Source: Sarcocystis neurona
Lineage: Eukaryota > Apicomplexa > Conoidasida > Eucoccidiorida > Sarcocystidae
Direction of reading: 5' to 3'
DNA: 64,000 nucleotides
NCBI GenBank assembly: GCA_000727475.1
Contig: KL647290.1
Span: 1,362,910-1,426,909 of the forward strand
Position numbers and translations under genes: made by a program
Part shown: one piece after another, positions 47,692 to 60,300 of the stretch
Position numbering within the stretch: the first letter of the stretch is position 1
How the letters are laid out: each line of letters starts with the position of its first letter
Notes under the pieces: generated by a model
What the model saw: the letters and a program-made list of their open reading frames with translations, nothing else
Told to the model about the DNA's origin: nothing
Databases searched by the model: none

Positions 47692-50398
47692 GAACGGTAA
47701 AGCGACGCTGCTGCGACGGCACAGTCGCCACCGCACGTATGAGCAAAGAGAGAGACAGACAAAGATTGCTGCACGCGGTCTTTTAGTGAGGGAAATCACA
47801 GAAAGAGGAGGTTCTTCAAGAAACATTCTTGTTCTCTCTATGTATGCATATATATATATATATATAAGAAACATGCTCTTTCTCTCTGTGTATGCATATA
47901 TATATATATATATATATATGCATGTATATATATGGCAGGTCGGCACCTTTTTTCTCCAAGTCTGTACGTATCTGTCCACACACACATATATATATGTATA
48001 CGTCTGTGTGTAACCCAAGGTGCAACTTCTCTCTCTCTGTCTGTATATTATATATATATGTATATATATATGTATGTATATGTATATATATACCAGTGAC
48101 TATGTGTATATTGACTTTTGAGAGATTTGCTGACTGAGCCTGGGCACGCCGAGGTCTATGCGTGTACGTGTCAGCGGATACAGAAGAGGATGCTGTGTCG
48201 CTGCTGCAGCTCCGCGGAGTGTTGTACGTGTATATACATATATATACACGCACATATTATTACACACGCAGACAGAGAGTCTATTTATATGTATGTAGTA
48301 CGTATATATCATGGAGAATCTGTATACGTCTTTACAATATGCAGACACGTATAGGGTTAGGCAGAGAAGAAGCTGCTTTGCAGCTGCACCAGGAAATCGG
48401 CGACGTGCTGCTCTATTCAATCGACTGACCTAATATGGTGGCCTCTATATACATGTGTGTGTCTCCGTTATATGCGTGTTGCATTTCCACATATATATGT
48501 CACATGTGTACGTACACTGCCTATGTACGTGGAATGTAAATACATATTTAGACTATATATAATGTGTAAATCCCACGTATACATATATGTATGTATATAT
48601 ATGAATACTCTCTACAAATGTATACATATATGTGCACGTATGCAGATATAAACGTGTATATTGTATGACATATAGTAGTCCTCTTCATGTATAAATCTTC
48701 TCAATTTATGCGCAACATATATTTCTTCGGTTTATACATTTTGATTGATACATTTATGACGTTAATACGTAATGGAGACTACACCACAAAATTATATGTG
48801 ACACACTTCAAACGGCCCACAGCGTACAAATTATGGGTAATACACATACATCCATACATACATAAATACATACGTACACACATATACATATATGAATATA
48901 TTAGTATATATATATATATGTGTATTACATATGTATGTATGTTATACACATATGTGCTGTACGGTGTATATATATATATATGTATCTAACGGACGTATGG
49001 ATGTTATACGTATATACATGTATATATATGTGTGTGTGTTGTACAGTGGATATATGTATATATACTACAGACATAGGTATGTTAGAGAGATATATGCGCG
49101 TACGCAGGTCGGTTCTCCACACGTATGAGTCGGTACCTGCAAACGTATGTGTGTGTAAGTGCCTTCGCGTTTCCTGGGAGGGGCTGGCGCCCAGGCACAT
49201 AAATATATACGTGTATGCGTATATATAAACGTGAATGCATATGTGTATATATACATTTATGTGTGTGTGTGCACACAAAAGTAATTCTACATACGTATTT
49301 ATATATATGTATATATGCGTGTATACGTGTATGTATAGATTTCTACTTTACTTGCTCTCTCTGCGAACGTGTGGCCCCACGTATGTACGTGCTTTTATGT
49401 ATATCTTATTTTCCTGTGTGCTGCTTTCTTTTCCTTTGCTTCCCTCTGCTTGTCTGTCTCTCTTTGTATATACAGACGTGTGTACTCGTATTTGACTAGA
49501 TGCATAAGTATATATATATATATTGGTATATTTATTGTATATGTGTATATCTATACTTGCGTGTATACGTGTATGTTTCCATATAATATGTATTCGTCTA
49601 TACAAGTGGCAGCTGCATGCGTGTTTCGTGTGTGCACAGTTCTTTCATTGAGGCTCATTGCTGTTGTTACGTTTGTAGGGCGTCTTGAGTGGCCACATCA
49701 ATGTATCTACCATATACTTCACACTTGCCCAGCGCGTGTGTATGTATACGCGTGGATCTCTATAGAGACACATACCTATATGCAGACATATATCATATGT
49801 ATGGAGATGTAGACACAGGTACATACCTGTGTATAGACATATATACATACGCATTTTCATATAGAATTATATCTATTTCTGTATACACATATATATATAT
49901 ATATACCGAGATGTAGACAGACAAGTGGACAGACACACATCTGTATGTGGACCTATATAAATATATCTATGGAAAAATATATAAACATATATCGAGATGT
50001 AGACATACACGTATACATGCTCGTGTGTTTTCGAGTCCGCAGGTGTACGTGTCAATGGACGTACGTGTAGCATGGCTACATCCATGCGTATATGTATATG
50101 GATACAATAGAAAATCGTCAGTACATATATATATATATGTATATGCATACATGTGCAGATGTATATGTACATATATATATGTGCCAGTGCTGGAGAAGTA
50201 GCGTCATTGTTCGTTTTTATGTGTGAATGGTGTCGTAGGCAAACACACGTATGCCTTCACATCATAAGAGGGTGCTCGTGTCTACTTACTTCATACGTGG
50301 CACATTCAACAGCTATACAAATAGGTGTGTGTATGTATAGCGTGCAGCACTCCCGTGTATAACGTATAGAGATAAATTAGAGTGTCCTCGTGTCTCCT
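47692..50398. repeat. TA-rich satellite between convergent genes
   Basis: This stretch holds ATATATG, TATACATA and GTGTGTA words with no dominant period. Two less repetitive islands lie near 48.1-48.45 kb and 49.35-49.75 kb. The island at 48.1-48.4 kb has open frames but no domain. It separates the 3' end of the plus-strand ZGPAT-like gene from the 3' end of the minus-strand C2 gene. Confidence 0.75.
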
Positions 50399-50785
50399 TC
50401 ATGCATGGCACGTTCTTCGGCAGGGACACAAATATGTGTGTATAGCTCGAGCTTTTAGCACTCTTTCTTTATAGCGTATAAATAAATGTTTATGTACACG
50501 TGAGTGCATTTGCGTGGACACGCGCATCGGTGCGCAGAAGTATTTGTATGTACTGGCGTGGCGAGACGGGTACGCCGATGCAGGCGCTGGGGTGCCACAC
50601 GGGTGAGCTCCCCGACCCGGCGCCGTTTGTCCGCTGTGCGGACGAAGACGCGACTGAGAACTGCGTCGCAGCAGCGCTGCGAAGATACTCTCAATTGCTT
50701 CTCTTCTTTTGCTACGAAAAGAAGTGTACACATCCACTGCACGCTGCCTTGTTTCTGCGCCGGCGGCGGTGAAGACCGCTTGCTG
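50399..50785 (-). CDS. Probable last exon of the C2-domain membrane protein gene
   Basis: On the minus strand a good acceptor (CATGCCTTCCCCAG) precedes 50785. The frame after it encodes a charged amphipathic helix (AETRQRAVDVYTSF, then RSKRREAIESIFAALL) and a Ser/Arg/Pro-rich tail, and is open to 50399. Its phase matches the donor of the C2 exon at 51866, so the two can join. The true stop or another splice may come before 50399, because the last 100 bp run into satellite sequence. Confidence 0.45.
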   Translation of the reverse strand, partial: QQAVFTAAGAETRQRAVDVYTSFRSKRREAIESIFAALLRRSSQSRLRPHSGQTAPGRGAHPCGTPAPASAYPSRHASTYKYFCAPMRVSTQMHSRVHKHLFIRYKERVLKARAIHTYLCPCRRTCHA

Positions 50786-51865
50786 CTGGGGAAGGCATGC
50801 AGTTCAGAAGGAATATGGCCACGCCTCGTGGGCCGTCGGCCTACAGCGGACGATATACATATGTGTAGATAGACATAAACCTGCGGAGAGACACAACTAG
50901 CTAAGGGAATCGGACACTCCACAAACAATCGTACGCGTAGCATCTTGACCGCAAAAACACATCCTTATCTGTAGAGATACATATATATACACATATACGC
51001 ATTTACAGATATACGCATGTGTCCGTAGATATGTCGGTAATACCTTTTGCATATGCACCTGTGTCTGAGCAAATGCAACCGTATATGTCTGTAGATATAT
51101 CGGTAATACATATATATATACATATATATATGTAGAGAGAGAGAGAGAGATACGCACGTATGCGCATCACCCGTGGATATTCGTCTCTTCAGCTCGCGGA
51201 CGCACGAAAGATAGACCTGTCCACGTTTATGCGTATGTAAGCAGGTTTGTATGTATACGAGTACGCGTACATGAAGAGACAGACAGCTTCATAGATGTGC
51301 ATACAAAGACATACAAGAACTTTATCCTTTATATAGACACGCACGCGTGCCCAAGAACTTTCTCTAGACACACATGCGTGCCCTTGTATTCCAGCGTTGC
51401 TTGACGTCTGGCAAGCTGCGCGGAGTCTGCAGGAGCAGCGACACCTGCAGACGCAGGAACGCGCGTGTACTTCCACACACGCGCATACACGTAAACACAC
51501 ATGAAAAAGGGCGCGGCATTCTCCACATATGTTTCGGTGGTATCTGTCTGTACACACATATAATCAACACACACAAGGAGTACATATGCCCTATATATTA
51601 AAAACGTCGGGAACACACGCGAACACCGGCGTACACACACGTACATACATAGACGTATATACATACAGAAACACACACGCAGCCGGTCTTGTACGTAAAG
51701 AGACGTCCACGTATGTCCTTATCCGTACGTACACACGAGTATACATATATGTGTGTGTGTGTACTCTGGGCTGTACGCCCAGGCTGTCTGAGTTTCGTGC
51801 ACGGCTCCGGCTGCAAAATGCGCGTCCCCTTCCTCCCCTCCCTCTCGATGTCACCGCCTACACAC

Positions 51866-52243
51866 GTGCATGAACTGCTCGGCAATGACGGCTTTCTTCT
51901 CGTTCATCGGCCAGCCAGAAGCCGTCACCTTGATTTGAACCATGCGTCCGCAAGATTCTTCCCACGCGGACCCAGTCTTCTTCCTGAGCGTGTCACTCTC
52001 TACCGAAAAGCCGCAGAAAGTGCTCCCCCTCCACTCCTGCTGCTGCCCGTGTCGCTGCTGCGGCAGCCGAAGAATCGCATAGCAAGCAGGGCGACAGTCG
52101 TCCAGGTCTGCGACCGCAGCAGCAGCAGCAGCTGGGTCATCCTCTTCGTTCCCAGCAGCGGGATCGCCAGCGCGCCGTAAAATGCCTGCGTGTCCGATGA
52201 CACGTACAAGGACACTTCCAGCCGGACGCACATGCAAATACTT
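51866..52243 (-). CDS. C2-domain exon of a large membrane protein gene
   Basis: An exon of 126 codons, with acceptor CAGCCCCACAG and donor GTGTGT, read in phase 0 at both ends. It encodes the first half of a C2 domain: PAGSVLVRVIGHAGIL, then an Ala/acidic insert coded by GCT repeats, DLDDCRPACYAILRLPQQ, and SVESDTLRKKTGSAWEESC (the strand-Lys-x-Thr-x-x-x-x-W-x-E block typical of C2). C2 domains bind phospholipid, often with calcium; here DLDD could supply ligands. A second minus frame over the same bases also looks C2-like (RLEVSLYVSSDTQAFYGALA), so frame choice rests on splice phase and the longer match. Neighbouring exons are at 53083-53168 and 50399-50785. Confidence 0.6.
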
Positions 52244-53082
52244 CTGTGGGGCTGCATCTCTGTGGAGATGTCTTTTCTGCGTCTACGGGTAGCAGACAGA
52301 GAGAGAAAGGTCTACACGCAGAGAAGCACGGCAGCTTTAGACGCACGCGGGTAGACTTGGTCACTGTGATACAAACGTGTACAACTGTAGACGTATATTT
52401 ACAGTACTAAGAGAGAGAGAGTGCGACACAGAAATATGTAAGTGTGTGTGTGTGTGTATACCTATATATGTACATTTATAGGAGGTATACATACTCGTAT
52501 ATATACACGAACATACGTACACAATATACGTAAAGCGGCGCAGGCACGCGGAAGTCTGTACACAGTGAAACTATGTAAGTGTATAGAGCTATATATATAC
52601 ATATGTATGTATCTGAATTTATAACCGCTCTACATACTCATATATATATATATACATAAAGGTACATATCCATATCCATATACATATATATATATATGCG
52701 TAGATATACGTGTACAACATACATACCCATATCCACACAGTTACATATATATATATATATATGTAGACTCCAGACAGCACTTCTTATACACTTGCCCAGC
52801 ACCTGCCCAAAAAAATATGTACGTGGGTGTATGTATCAAGTTGTTTGTACATAGACACTATATATATATATATATACGTATATACGCACGTGGGTGTATG
52901 CAGCAAGTTGTTCTTACAGGAGGAGACACAGGCGCTAAACATATATATATATACATGCGCACTAGCATATGTATCAAGTTGTTTGTCGAGAGATATAGAC
53001 AGTAAGCCCGCCCTTATATATGTATATCTATCTATCTATCGATCTATATATACATATATATATATACACGCACAAGAATAAC

Positions 53083-53168
53083 CCTGAAGTGTCCGCTAGA
53101 ACAAATGATGAAAAGGAAGAAGCGCAGGAGGATACCGACCGCATGCCCCACCCACGTGGCGATGACTC
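53083..53168 (-). CDS. Membrane-segment exon of the C2 protein gene
   Basis: A minus-strand exon of 86 bases with a strong acceptor (GACTTTGCTTTTGCAG) and a donor starting GTTATT. It encodes a transmembrane stretch, VGHAVGILLRFFLFIICSSG. It enters in phase 1 and leaves in phase 0, which fits the C2 exon at 52243. The candidate exon upstream, 55813-55885 (FVLEFPFCMRKCLRHNR), ends in phase 1 and would join. Confidence 0.5.
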
Positions 53169-53390
53169 CTGCAAAGCAGAAGTCACATACATTTGTTTGA
53201 GTAGGCAGTAGGCGGGCGTCACATATATTTTGCTCAGTAGTGGACTGGACATACGTAGAGACCCACGTCCGCGTGTCGTCTTTTAATATACGCAAATATA
53301 TACATATGCAGGCAATATGTACGCATGTAATAATACTATGTGAAACACATATGTATACAAATGGGCGTGGGCACACACTGGAATATATAT

Positions 53391-53945
53391 AGGAATACAC
53401 TGCTATACACACATTTACACACATAGACATTTATATATACATATAGCAACACACGGGCATCCATACATATATATATATATATATGTATATATAGAGAGGA
53501 TTACACTACTATAGATACATCAGCAAACATGGATATATATATATACAGGAATACACTAGTATACACACTTCGACACACACTATTATATATATATATATAC
53601 ATAGAGGAATACACTACTAGAGATACATCTACAAACATGGACATATATATTTATATATATATATATGTAGGAATACACTAGGATAGATACATCTACACAC
53701 ATGGATATATATATATATATATATACATAGAGGAATACACTACTACGGGTACATCTTCACCCATGGATATATATATATATATAGGAATACACTGCTATAG
53801 ATACATCTACACACTGCACACATGGATATATATATATATATATGTACCCATATAGGAAGACATATGCATACATGAGTATTCTCTCTCTATATATATATAT
53901 AGATACAGAAATACACTGAAGCACAGATACATCTACACACATGGG
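53391..53945. repeat. Tandem repeat of a 55-85 bp TA-rich unit
   Basis: Eight to nine copies of a unit built from GGAATACACTACTATAGATA, CATCTACACACATGG and a TATATA spacer of variable length. It lies in an intron of the minus-strand C2 gene (between exons at 55.8 and 53.2 kb). Confidence 0.88.
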
Positions 53946-54394
53946 CATTTATATGCATATGTATATATATATATATATGCATATAGAAGCACGTACGCAT
54001 ACATGAATATGTGTGTTTATATAGACAGATAGATATAGGAATATGTACGCAGCCAGGAATACTTACGTAATACATATATATATATGCCACAGGAAGCTAT
54101 GAGTGCGGATATTTACTTCTCTGTGTCTCGTGTGTGCGGCAGTCCAAGTTGAAGTTCCCGCGACGGGCCGTACACAAATTGACCGGCCTCGAAGCACCGC
54201 CAACCGCGATGCGTCTACATACACACCCACCGACACTCCGGTTTCTCCTCTGCCGCTTAATATTCATACCTGCATATCTATACAAATACTCATAAATAGA
54301 CGTACACTCATATATATATATATTCAAGTACACGCTCGCATATATGCGCAGACACATACACATCTATGTCTGTCTCTCTCTGTCCCTCTCTATC

Positions 54395-54471
54395 CCCCTT
54401 CCTATATATATACATTTATATATACATATATATACATATATATACATATATATACATATACATATATATAC

Positions 54472-54506
<35 letters not shown>

Positions 54507-54640
54507 CATAGATACATACATATGTATGTATATATATACATTTATATATACATATATATATATACATATATATATATATACATATACACATAAACATATA
54601 TATATATACACGCATAGACACATACGCACACAAACATATG
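54395..54640. repeat. TATACA satellite
   Basis: Nearly pure TATATACA/TATATA repeat. Long open frames on both strands here encode only Ile, Tyr, Thr, His, Cys, Met and Val and are repeat artefacts. Confidence 0.93.
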
Positions 54641-55812
54641 TATGGGACTGCAGGCGCTGCAGCCATTTCTTTCTTCAATTACCTTTATTATCTGCACTTG
54701 TATTAGCTGCAATGGCAATAGTTGCCGCTCTATAATACATACGTACGTATACATGAATATTAACGCATATGTATATATATGTTCGTGTACAGAGGCAAAT
54801 ATAAATATATATATATTAGTTGGTATTCACCTGCTTGTAGGCAACTATACATATACTTCCATATATATATATATATATGTATGTATACGTGTATGTATAC
54901 CTGCGTCTACGTGTTTGAGCCTTGGAGAGGTGTAATGACGAATTTCCCGTCTCCACCTTCTCTAGCAGCAAAAACGTGCATTTGTCTCCCTTGGGTAGTA
55001 TGGCGCCATGCGTCTCTGTCTATATTACACGCTCTATATATTCACATAAATCCACCGGGCACATCAATCTAAGTCGAAGTGCAAACACTTATGAAGAGAT
55101 ACAGACACATACACACACACATACACACAGGTATACTGGGAGAAAATCTCCGTCTCCCTCTCTACCTATACCTACATCTCTATATAATATACGCCTGCAT
55201 ATCTACATCTATCTATCTATATATCCACACCTATATATCTATATAGCCATATTTATATATCTACAACTTTTGTCTATATATCTATATTCATATATATGTA
55301 TTTATATATCTGCATTTATATACCTACATTTATATATCTATATTTATATATCTATATTTATGTGGCTATATATATATCTACATTTATATATATATATATG
55401 CGTAGAGTTCCCTGAACTGAAACCTGTGTATTTAAAGATTATCTTTCTACTACACGAAGTCACACACACACACACACATATCTGTACACAAACGTACGTA
55501 TACATATATCTATATACACTCATTTGGACCAAGTCATATACACACATATTTGTACAGAACGTACATATGCCTCGTTCTCGCTCTCTGTATATTTATAGGT
55601 ATACATATATATGGAGAGATATACGCATACATATATATAGATATAGATAGAGGTACTCTTTCATTTCGACCAAGTCACATACATACACACACATTTGTAT
55701 ACAAACATGTATACGCATATATGGATATGTATTTTTTTATTGTGATCAAGCCACACACACACACACAGACACACAACGGTGTATATGCATGCATAGATGC
55801 ACATTTGTTCAC

Positions 55813-55885
55813 TTTTATATTTTTTGCTGCGATTGTGTCTGAGACATTTCCGCATGCAAAACGGAAACTCGAGGACAAAAATCCA
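55813..55885 (-). CDS. Candidate exon of the C2 protein gene
   Basis: This is a minus-strand island of unique sequence in satellite DNA, with acceptor CCCGGGATGCAG and donor GTGAAC. In phase 0 it reads FVLEFPFCMRKCLRHNRSKK, ending in phase 1, as the next exon (53168) needs. A second frame also stays open, so the assignment is tentative. Confidence 0.35.
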
Positions 55886-56818
55886 CTGCATCCCGGGTCT
55901 CTTCCACATCTACTCCAACGACGACTACACCCCGCCACACTAACACCCCTCGCCTTACCGCCCCCTATTTCCACATATATATATTCGTGTACATGGATGT
56001 ACACATATACGTCTAGATGTTACATATGTGTACACACATATATATATATATATGTATATACATACATGTACAAATTTTCACGCGTGCACGTGGACATATA
56101 CATATATATGTAGAGAGATAGATAGATAGATTCCGTAGGTGTACATATATACTACGGGTGTATTTGTCGCCGATGGATGTGGAGCTTCCACCTTTTACGC
56201 AAATTCACATTTTTAACATACAGAGAGATTTACCTTCTCGTATGCGTACGAAATATATTCACACTTGTACGACACATCCATACACGTATATGTATGTGGC
56301 GCGCAGCACGTGCATGCAGACGGGCAGCTACAAAAGGAAGAGAAGAAGAGCCACAAAGATACGAACGGCAAGTCGATCTGCTGCCACCGGCAACGAAGGG
56401 GACGCAGCAGGCCAGAAGAGGCCTGCATCACACCGCTGGCGGAAGTGTACGAAGTTCCTTACGCTGCGCGTCTTCGTGGGGGACGCGTGAAGCAGGACAG
56501 CAGCAGCAGCAGCGACAGAGACATGCTGTTATATCTCTTGTGTCTACTTGTCTCTCCACAAACACTGCAACAGAAGGCGACGCCGCCCGCACAACTTGAT
56601 ACGTATCCATATATATTCAAGAGCAATTGTACCTATCTATCTACCTATCTATATATGCATATGCGTATACATATATACGTATGCGCGTACACGCATACAT
56701 ATATATATATACAGTCGCAATTCTATCTACCTGTGTATCTATCTATCTATGTATTTGCATTTATATATCTATACATATATATAGATATGTATATAGACAT
56801 GTGCATATATATGCTTAC

Positions 56819-56886
56819 ATAGGTGTAGATGGCGGGATCATCAGCGCCAGCAGCAGCGAAGAAAAACACCCGGTTGCTACCTCCGT
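56819..56886 (-). CDS. Exon of the C2 protein gene, hydrophobic
   Basis: Minus-strand exon with acceptor TTTATACCCAG and a strong donor, TAT/GTAAGC. In phase 0 it reads TEVATGCFSSLLLALMIPPS and continues the hydrophobic helix that ends the preceding exon (57106). It leaves in phase 2. The plus strand of the same bases gives a tempting ATG start, discussed under rejected items. Confidence 0.5.
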
Positions 56887-57105
56887 CTGGGTATAAATCT
56901 ACTTCTTTACACGTACAGAGAGAGGGAAGGCAGGCGACGCTAGACACCCCTCCACACGTATATGGATGTGTACGACCGCAAGTATAGACATATATATGTG
57001 TGTATATACATGTATGTCCATAAATGTAGGTGTGTATATCTACGTGCATGCATATCGGCGTGTGGACACGGATGTGCCATAACTTCGTTGATATTGCAGA
57101 TTTAC

Positions 57106-57355
57106 CTGCGTGAGAATAACGAGCAGCAGAAGGAGCTTCTCGACGGTCTCCCCGCTCCAGGACGTCTTTTCCTCGCCGCGACTGCTGCTGCTTCTGTAAC
57201 TCTTCCTCCCTGTTCCGTCCTCTCTTTCGCTGCTCCCTGAGACGGCAATCTCTAAAATACAGCCGTCGTCTTCTTCTTCGTCTTCCTCTTCTTCGGCGTT
57301 TTCATCGTTTCCTTCGTCGTCTCCTTCTCTCTCTTCTTCTCCTTCATTTCCTGAG
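57106..57355 (-). CDS. Acidic exon of the C2 protein gene
   Basis: Minus-strand exon of 250 bases. The acceptor is excellent (TTTCTTCCTGTCTTTGCAG) and the donor is ACGCAG/GTAAAT. In the frame that leaves in phase 0 it encodes an acidic run (EREGDDEGNDENAEEEEDEE), DDGCILEIAVSGSSERED and the hydrophobic end TVEKLLLLLVILTQ. It overlaps the tail of the long open frame that stops at 57252, in a different phase, so that stop is probably not the end of the protein. Confidence 0.5.
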
Positions 57356-60300
57356 CTGCAAAGACAGGAAGAAACGCTGCCGTCTTCGCGGCACTGGGCT
57401 GCCTGCCGTCTGCCTCGATTCGTGTGTCGCTGTGAGAGGTAGCACCACCTGCCAGAGAAACGAGCGTCGGAAGGGGTAGCCCCCGCTCTCTCCCATGCGG
57501 CTGCTGCTGGCAGGAGCACTCCCGATGCTGCGATTCCTTGTGCTGCTGCTGTTCTCCTTGCTGCTGCTGTTCTCCTGCTGCTGCTGTTCTCCTTGCTGCT
57601 GCTGTTCTCCTTGCTGCTGCTGTTCTCCTTGCTGCTGCTGTTCTCCTTGCTGCTGCTGTTCTCCTTGCTGCTGCTGTACTGCTTGCTGCTGCTGTTCTCC
57701 TTACTGCTGCTACTCTGGTTGCTGCTGCTGTTCTGTTTGCTGTTGCCGTTGTTCCTGTTGCTATTTCTGTCGCTGTTGCTATTTCTGTCGCTGTTGGGAT
57801 TTCTGTCGCTGCTGCTGTTTTCGACGCTGCCCCTTTCGTTGCTGTCGCTTTTCCTTTGGCTGCTGCTGGTGCTGTTGCTGCTGCTCCGGCTGACTCCGCT
57901 GTCGTGTGCAGGCGAAGAGAAGAAGAGGAAGAACTAGCAGCAGAAGCAAGAAGAGGAGGACAGGGCCGACAAGCGAACGCGCGTCTTTGTCTGTGAGCGG
58001 GTGTACGTACACCTGATGTGCTCGCTTGCGCAGCACGAACAGACTCAGACGAATCAGACCCACAAGAAGGTGGAGGTGAGCCACTCCCTGCGTAGAATCG
58101 TCGATAGTGACGCGTAGCCTCAACATTCTCATGACACACTTCCAGGTGGCAGCAGGCAGCAGATCTCCTCTTTTCCTCTGCTGCTCGTCCTCGAGGCGGA
58201 TGCATACACCCAGCCCAGCAGGCACACATTTCCTGCTGCTCATCCCTCTGCTCGAAGCTTCGTCTCCACGGGTGGTCCCGTTGCAGCTGCTGCGAGTGGG
58301 GCTCTTGCCGCCGTTGTTGCTGTGTCTCCGTCTGCTGCTGCTCCTGCTGTTGCTGCTGCTGGTGCAGTGAGAAGTGCTGCACGGCCTGCTGCAGAGCGCA
58401 GCTGGCAGCAGCGAAGAGCGGCAAGAGACGCTGCAAGAAGGCAAGCAGCAAGCAGCTGGGCACCAGGTCAAGAAAAAAAGTCACCGAGGAGGAAAACTGG
58501 TCGTTGCTGCTGCTGCTGGCAGGACCGAACAGCAGCTTCCACAGCGCCAGCAGCAGCGGCTCCACTTCGAAAGCGGAGGTAGTACCAGAAGAAGTCGATG
58601 CCAGCGACGGAAGACGAGCAGCAGCACCATCAGAAGACGAAATCACCGCGGAAGCAGGAGCCGCACCAGGGTCCACAAAAGCAGCGTGGGAGAACTGAAA
58701 CACAAGAGGAGAAGAAGAAGTCGGAAGAGAAGAAATTTTGTCTTCTGCAGCACCGGCAAAATCAGCGAAGAACACGTCATTTCTCTGCCACGTTGCAGTC
58801 TGCGCTACACCATCGCTAGCCACTCCGCTGGTGCCGCTGTCGCTGCTGCTAGCGCTGTCGGTGAATTTAGAGGCCCCAGCAGCGTCAGCAGCCACTGCTC
58901 GAAGTACTCCTCCTGCTGCTGCTACTGGGAGGGAGGCCGCTGCTGCTGCTGCTCGGAGTGCTGCTGCTGCTGCTGTGGGGTGGCCGCTTGTGAAGGCGCC
59001 GCTCCTGAGGAAGGGGTCGCCTGGGGAGCAGCCCAGGGCCGCGGCTGCTGCATCACCTGCGACGGTTCGAAGAACTCCACAGCTCAGCGGCCATGCGGCA
59101 GCAAAACTCGGCGGAAGCAGCAGCGCGACCTGCAGCAGCAGCAGCCCCATCACCAGCAGCACCAGCAGACGCACCTCGACCGACAACACCTGCAGCGCTT
59201 TCTCTGTCTGTCCCCTCACAGCAGCAGCACCCCACGCGAGAAGTCCTGCCCCTCCAGGCGGCGCAGCTGCTTCTTCACGCAGAGGTGCTGCCCTTTGCTG
59301 ACGTCGGACTGGTGCTCCAGGAATGCGGCCAACAGCCTCTTCGTCCCCTTCTGTTTCAACTTCTGCTGCTTGCTCGGCTTCTTCCTGTTCTTCCCGTCCT
59401 CTCTGTTTTCTTTGGCGTTTCTCTTCTGCTTCTTCGTCTTGTTCTTCCTTCTCGTTCCTTGAAAAGACAAGATAGCTCTTGTAACGTCTTGCTGCTGCGT
59501 GGCACCGAACATCTGCAGCAGCAGCAGCAGTCCAAGGGGCTCTGCGCCTACGGGCATCAACACCGGCGCGACCAGAAAGCCGAGACGCACCAGCAGGAGC
59601 AGCGCGAACAGGCGAGGGGGAAGCACTAGCAACAGCAGCAGCAACAGGTGAAGGAGCAGTCGCAGCAGCGGCTTCTGAGTCAGCAACTGCAGCAGAAGCA
59701 GCAACAGCAGCTGAACGTTCGAGAGCCGTGGCGATACGGGCGCGAAGAACTGCAGAAGGCGCTGCTTCTCCCTTTTTTTGCAGCGTCGGGTGTATATACG
59801 CTGCAGCAGCGTCCGCATGCAGCGCTGCCGGTCGTGGAAGCGAAATACCATCTGCTGCGTCTGCTGCCGGGGCTGCTGCTGCCCGCTCTTCGGCAGCGTG
59901 TGTTCTCCTTGCTGCGGCAGAACGATTTTTTGCTGCTATTGCTGCTGCTGCTCCTGCTCCTTTTTCTGCTGTATGTATCCCTTCTTCGCGCCGCCTTCCT
60001 GCTGCTGTTGCTGCTGCGCCGGTCCTACTTTCTCCTCCTGCTTCTCCTGCTGCCGCCCCGTCCCTCTGGGCTGCTGCTGTCCAATCTGCTTTGCCCTGTG
60101 CTCCTGCAGTTCCTCGTGTCCATCCTGCCGGTACTTCTACAATTGCACTGGCGAAACCGTTCCCCTTTCTAACTGCTGCTATATCTGAAGCTGCTATATC
60201 TGCCGCTGCTATATTTGCTGCTGCTATATCTGCTGCTGCTGTATCTGTTGCTGCTGGTTCTACTGCTGTTACTGCTGCTATTGCGAGTGGTGCAGCTGTG

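Noticed and set aside
56829..57240. A plus-strand gene start (ATG at 56829, reading AGSSAPAAAKKNTRLLPPSG) spliced to a frame with YLRENNEQQKELLDGLPAPG
   Set aside because: The same bases carry stronger minus-strand splice sites (acceptor TTTATACCCAG, donors TAT/GTAAGC and CAG/GTAAAT) with matching phases and protein-like exons. The plus frame ends at 57240 without a usable donor.
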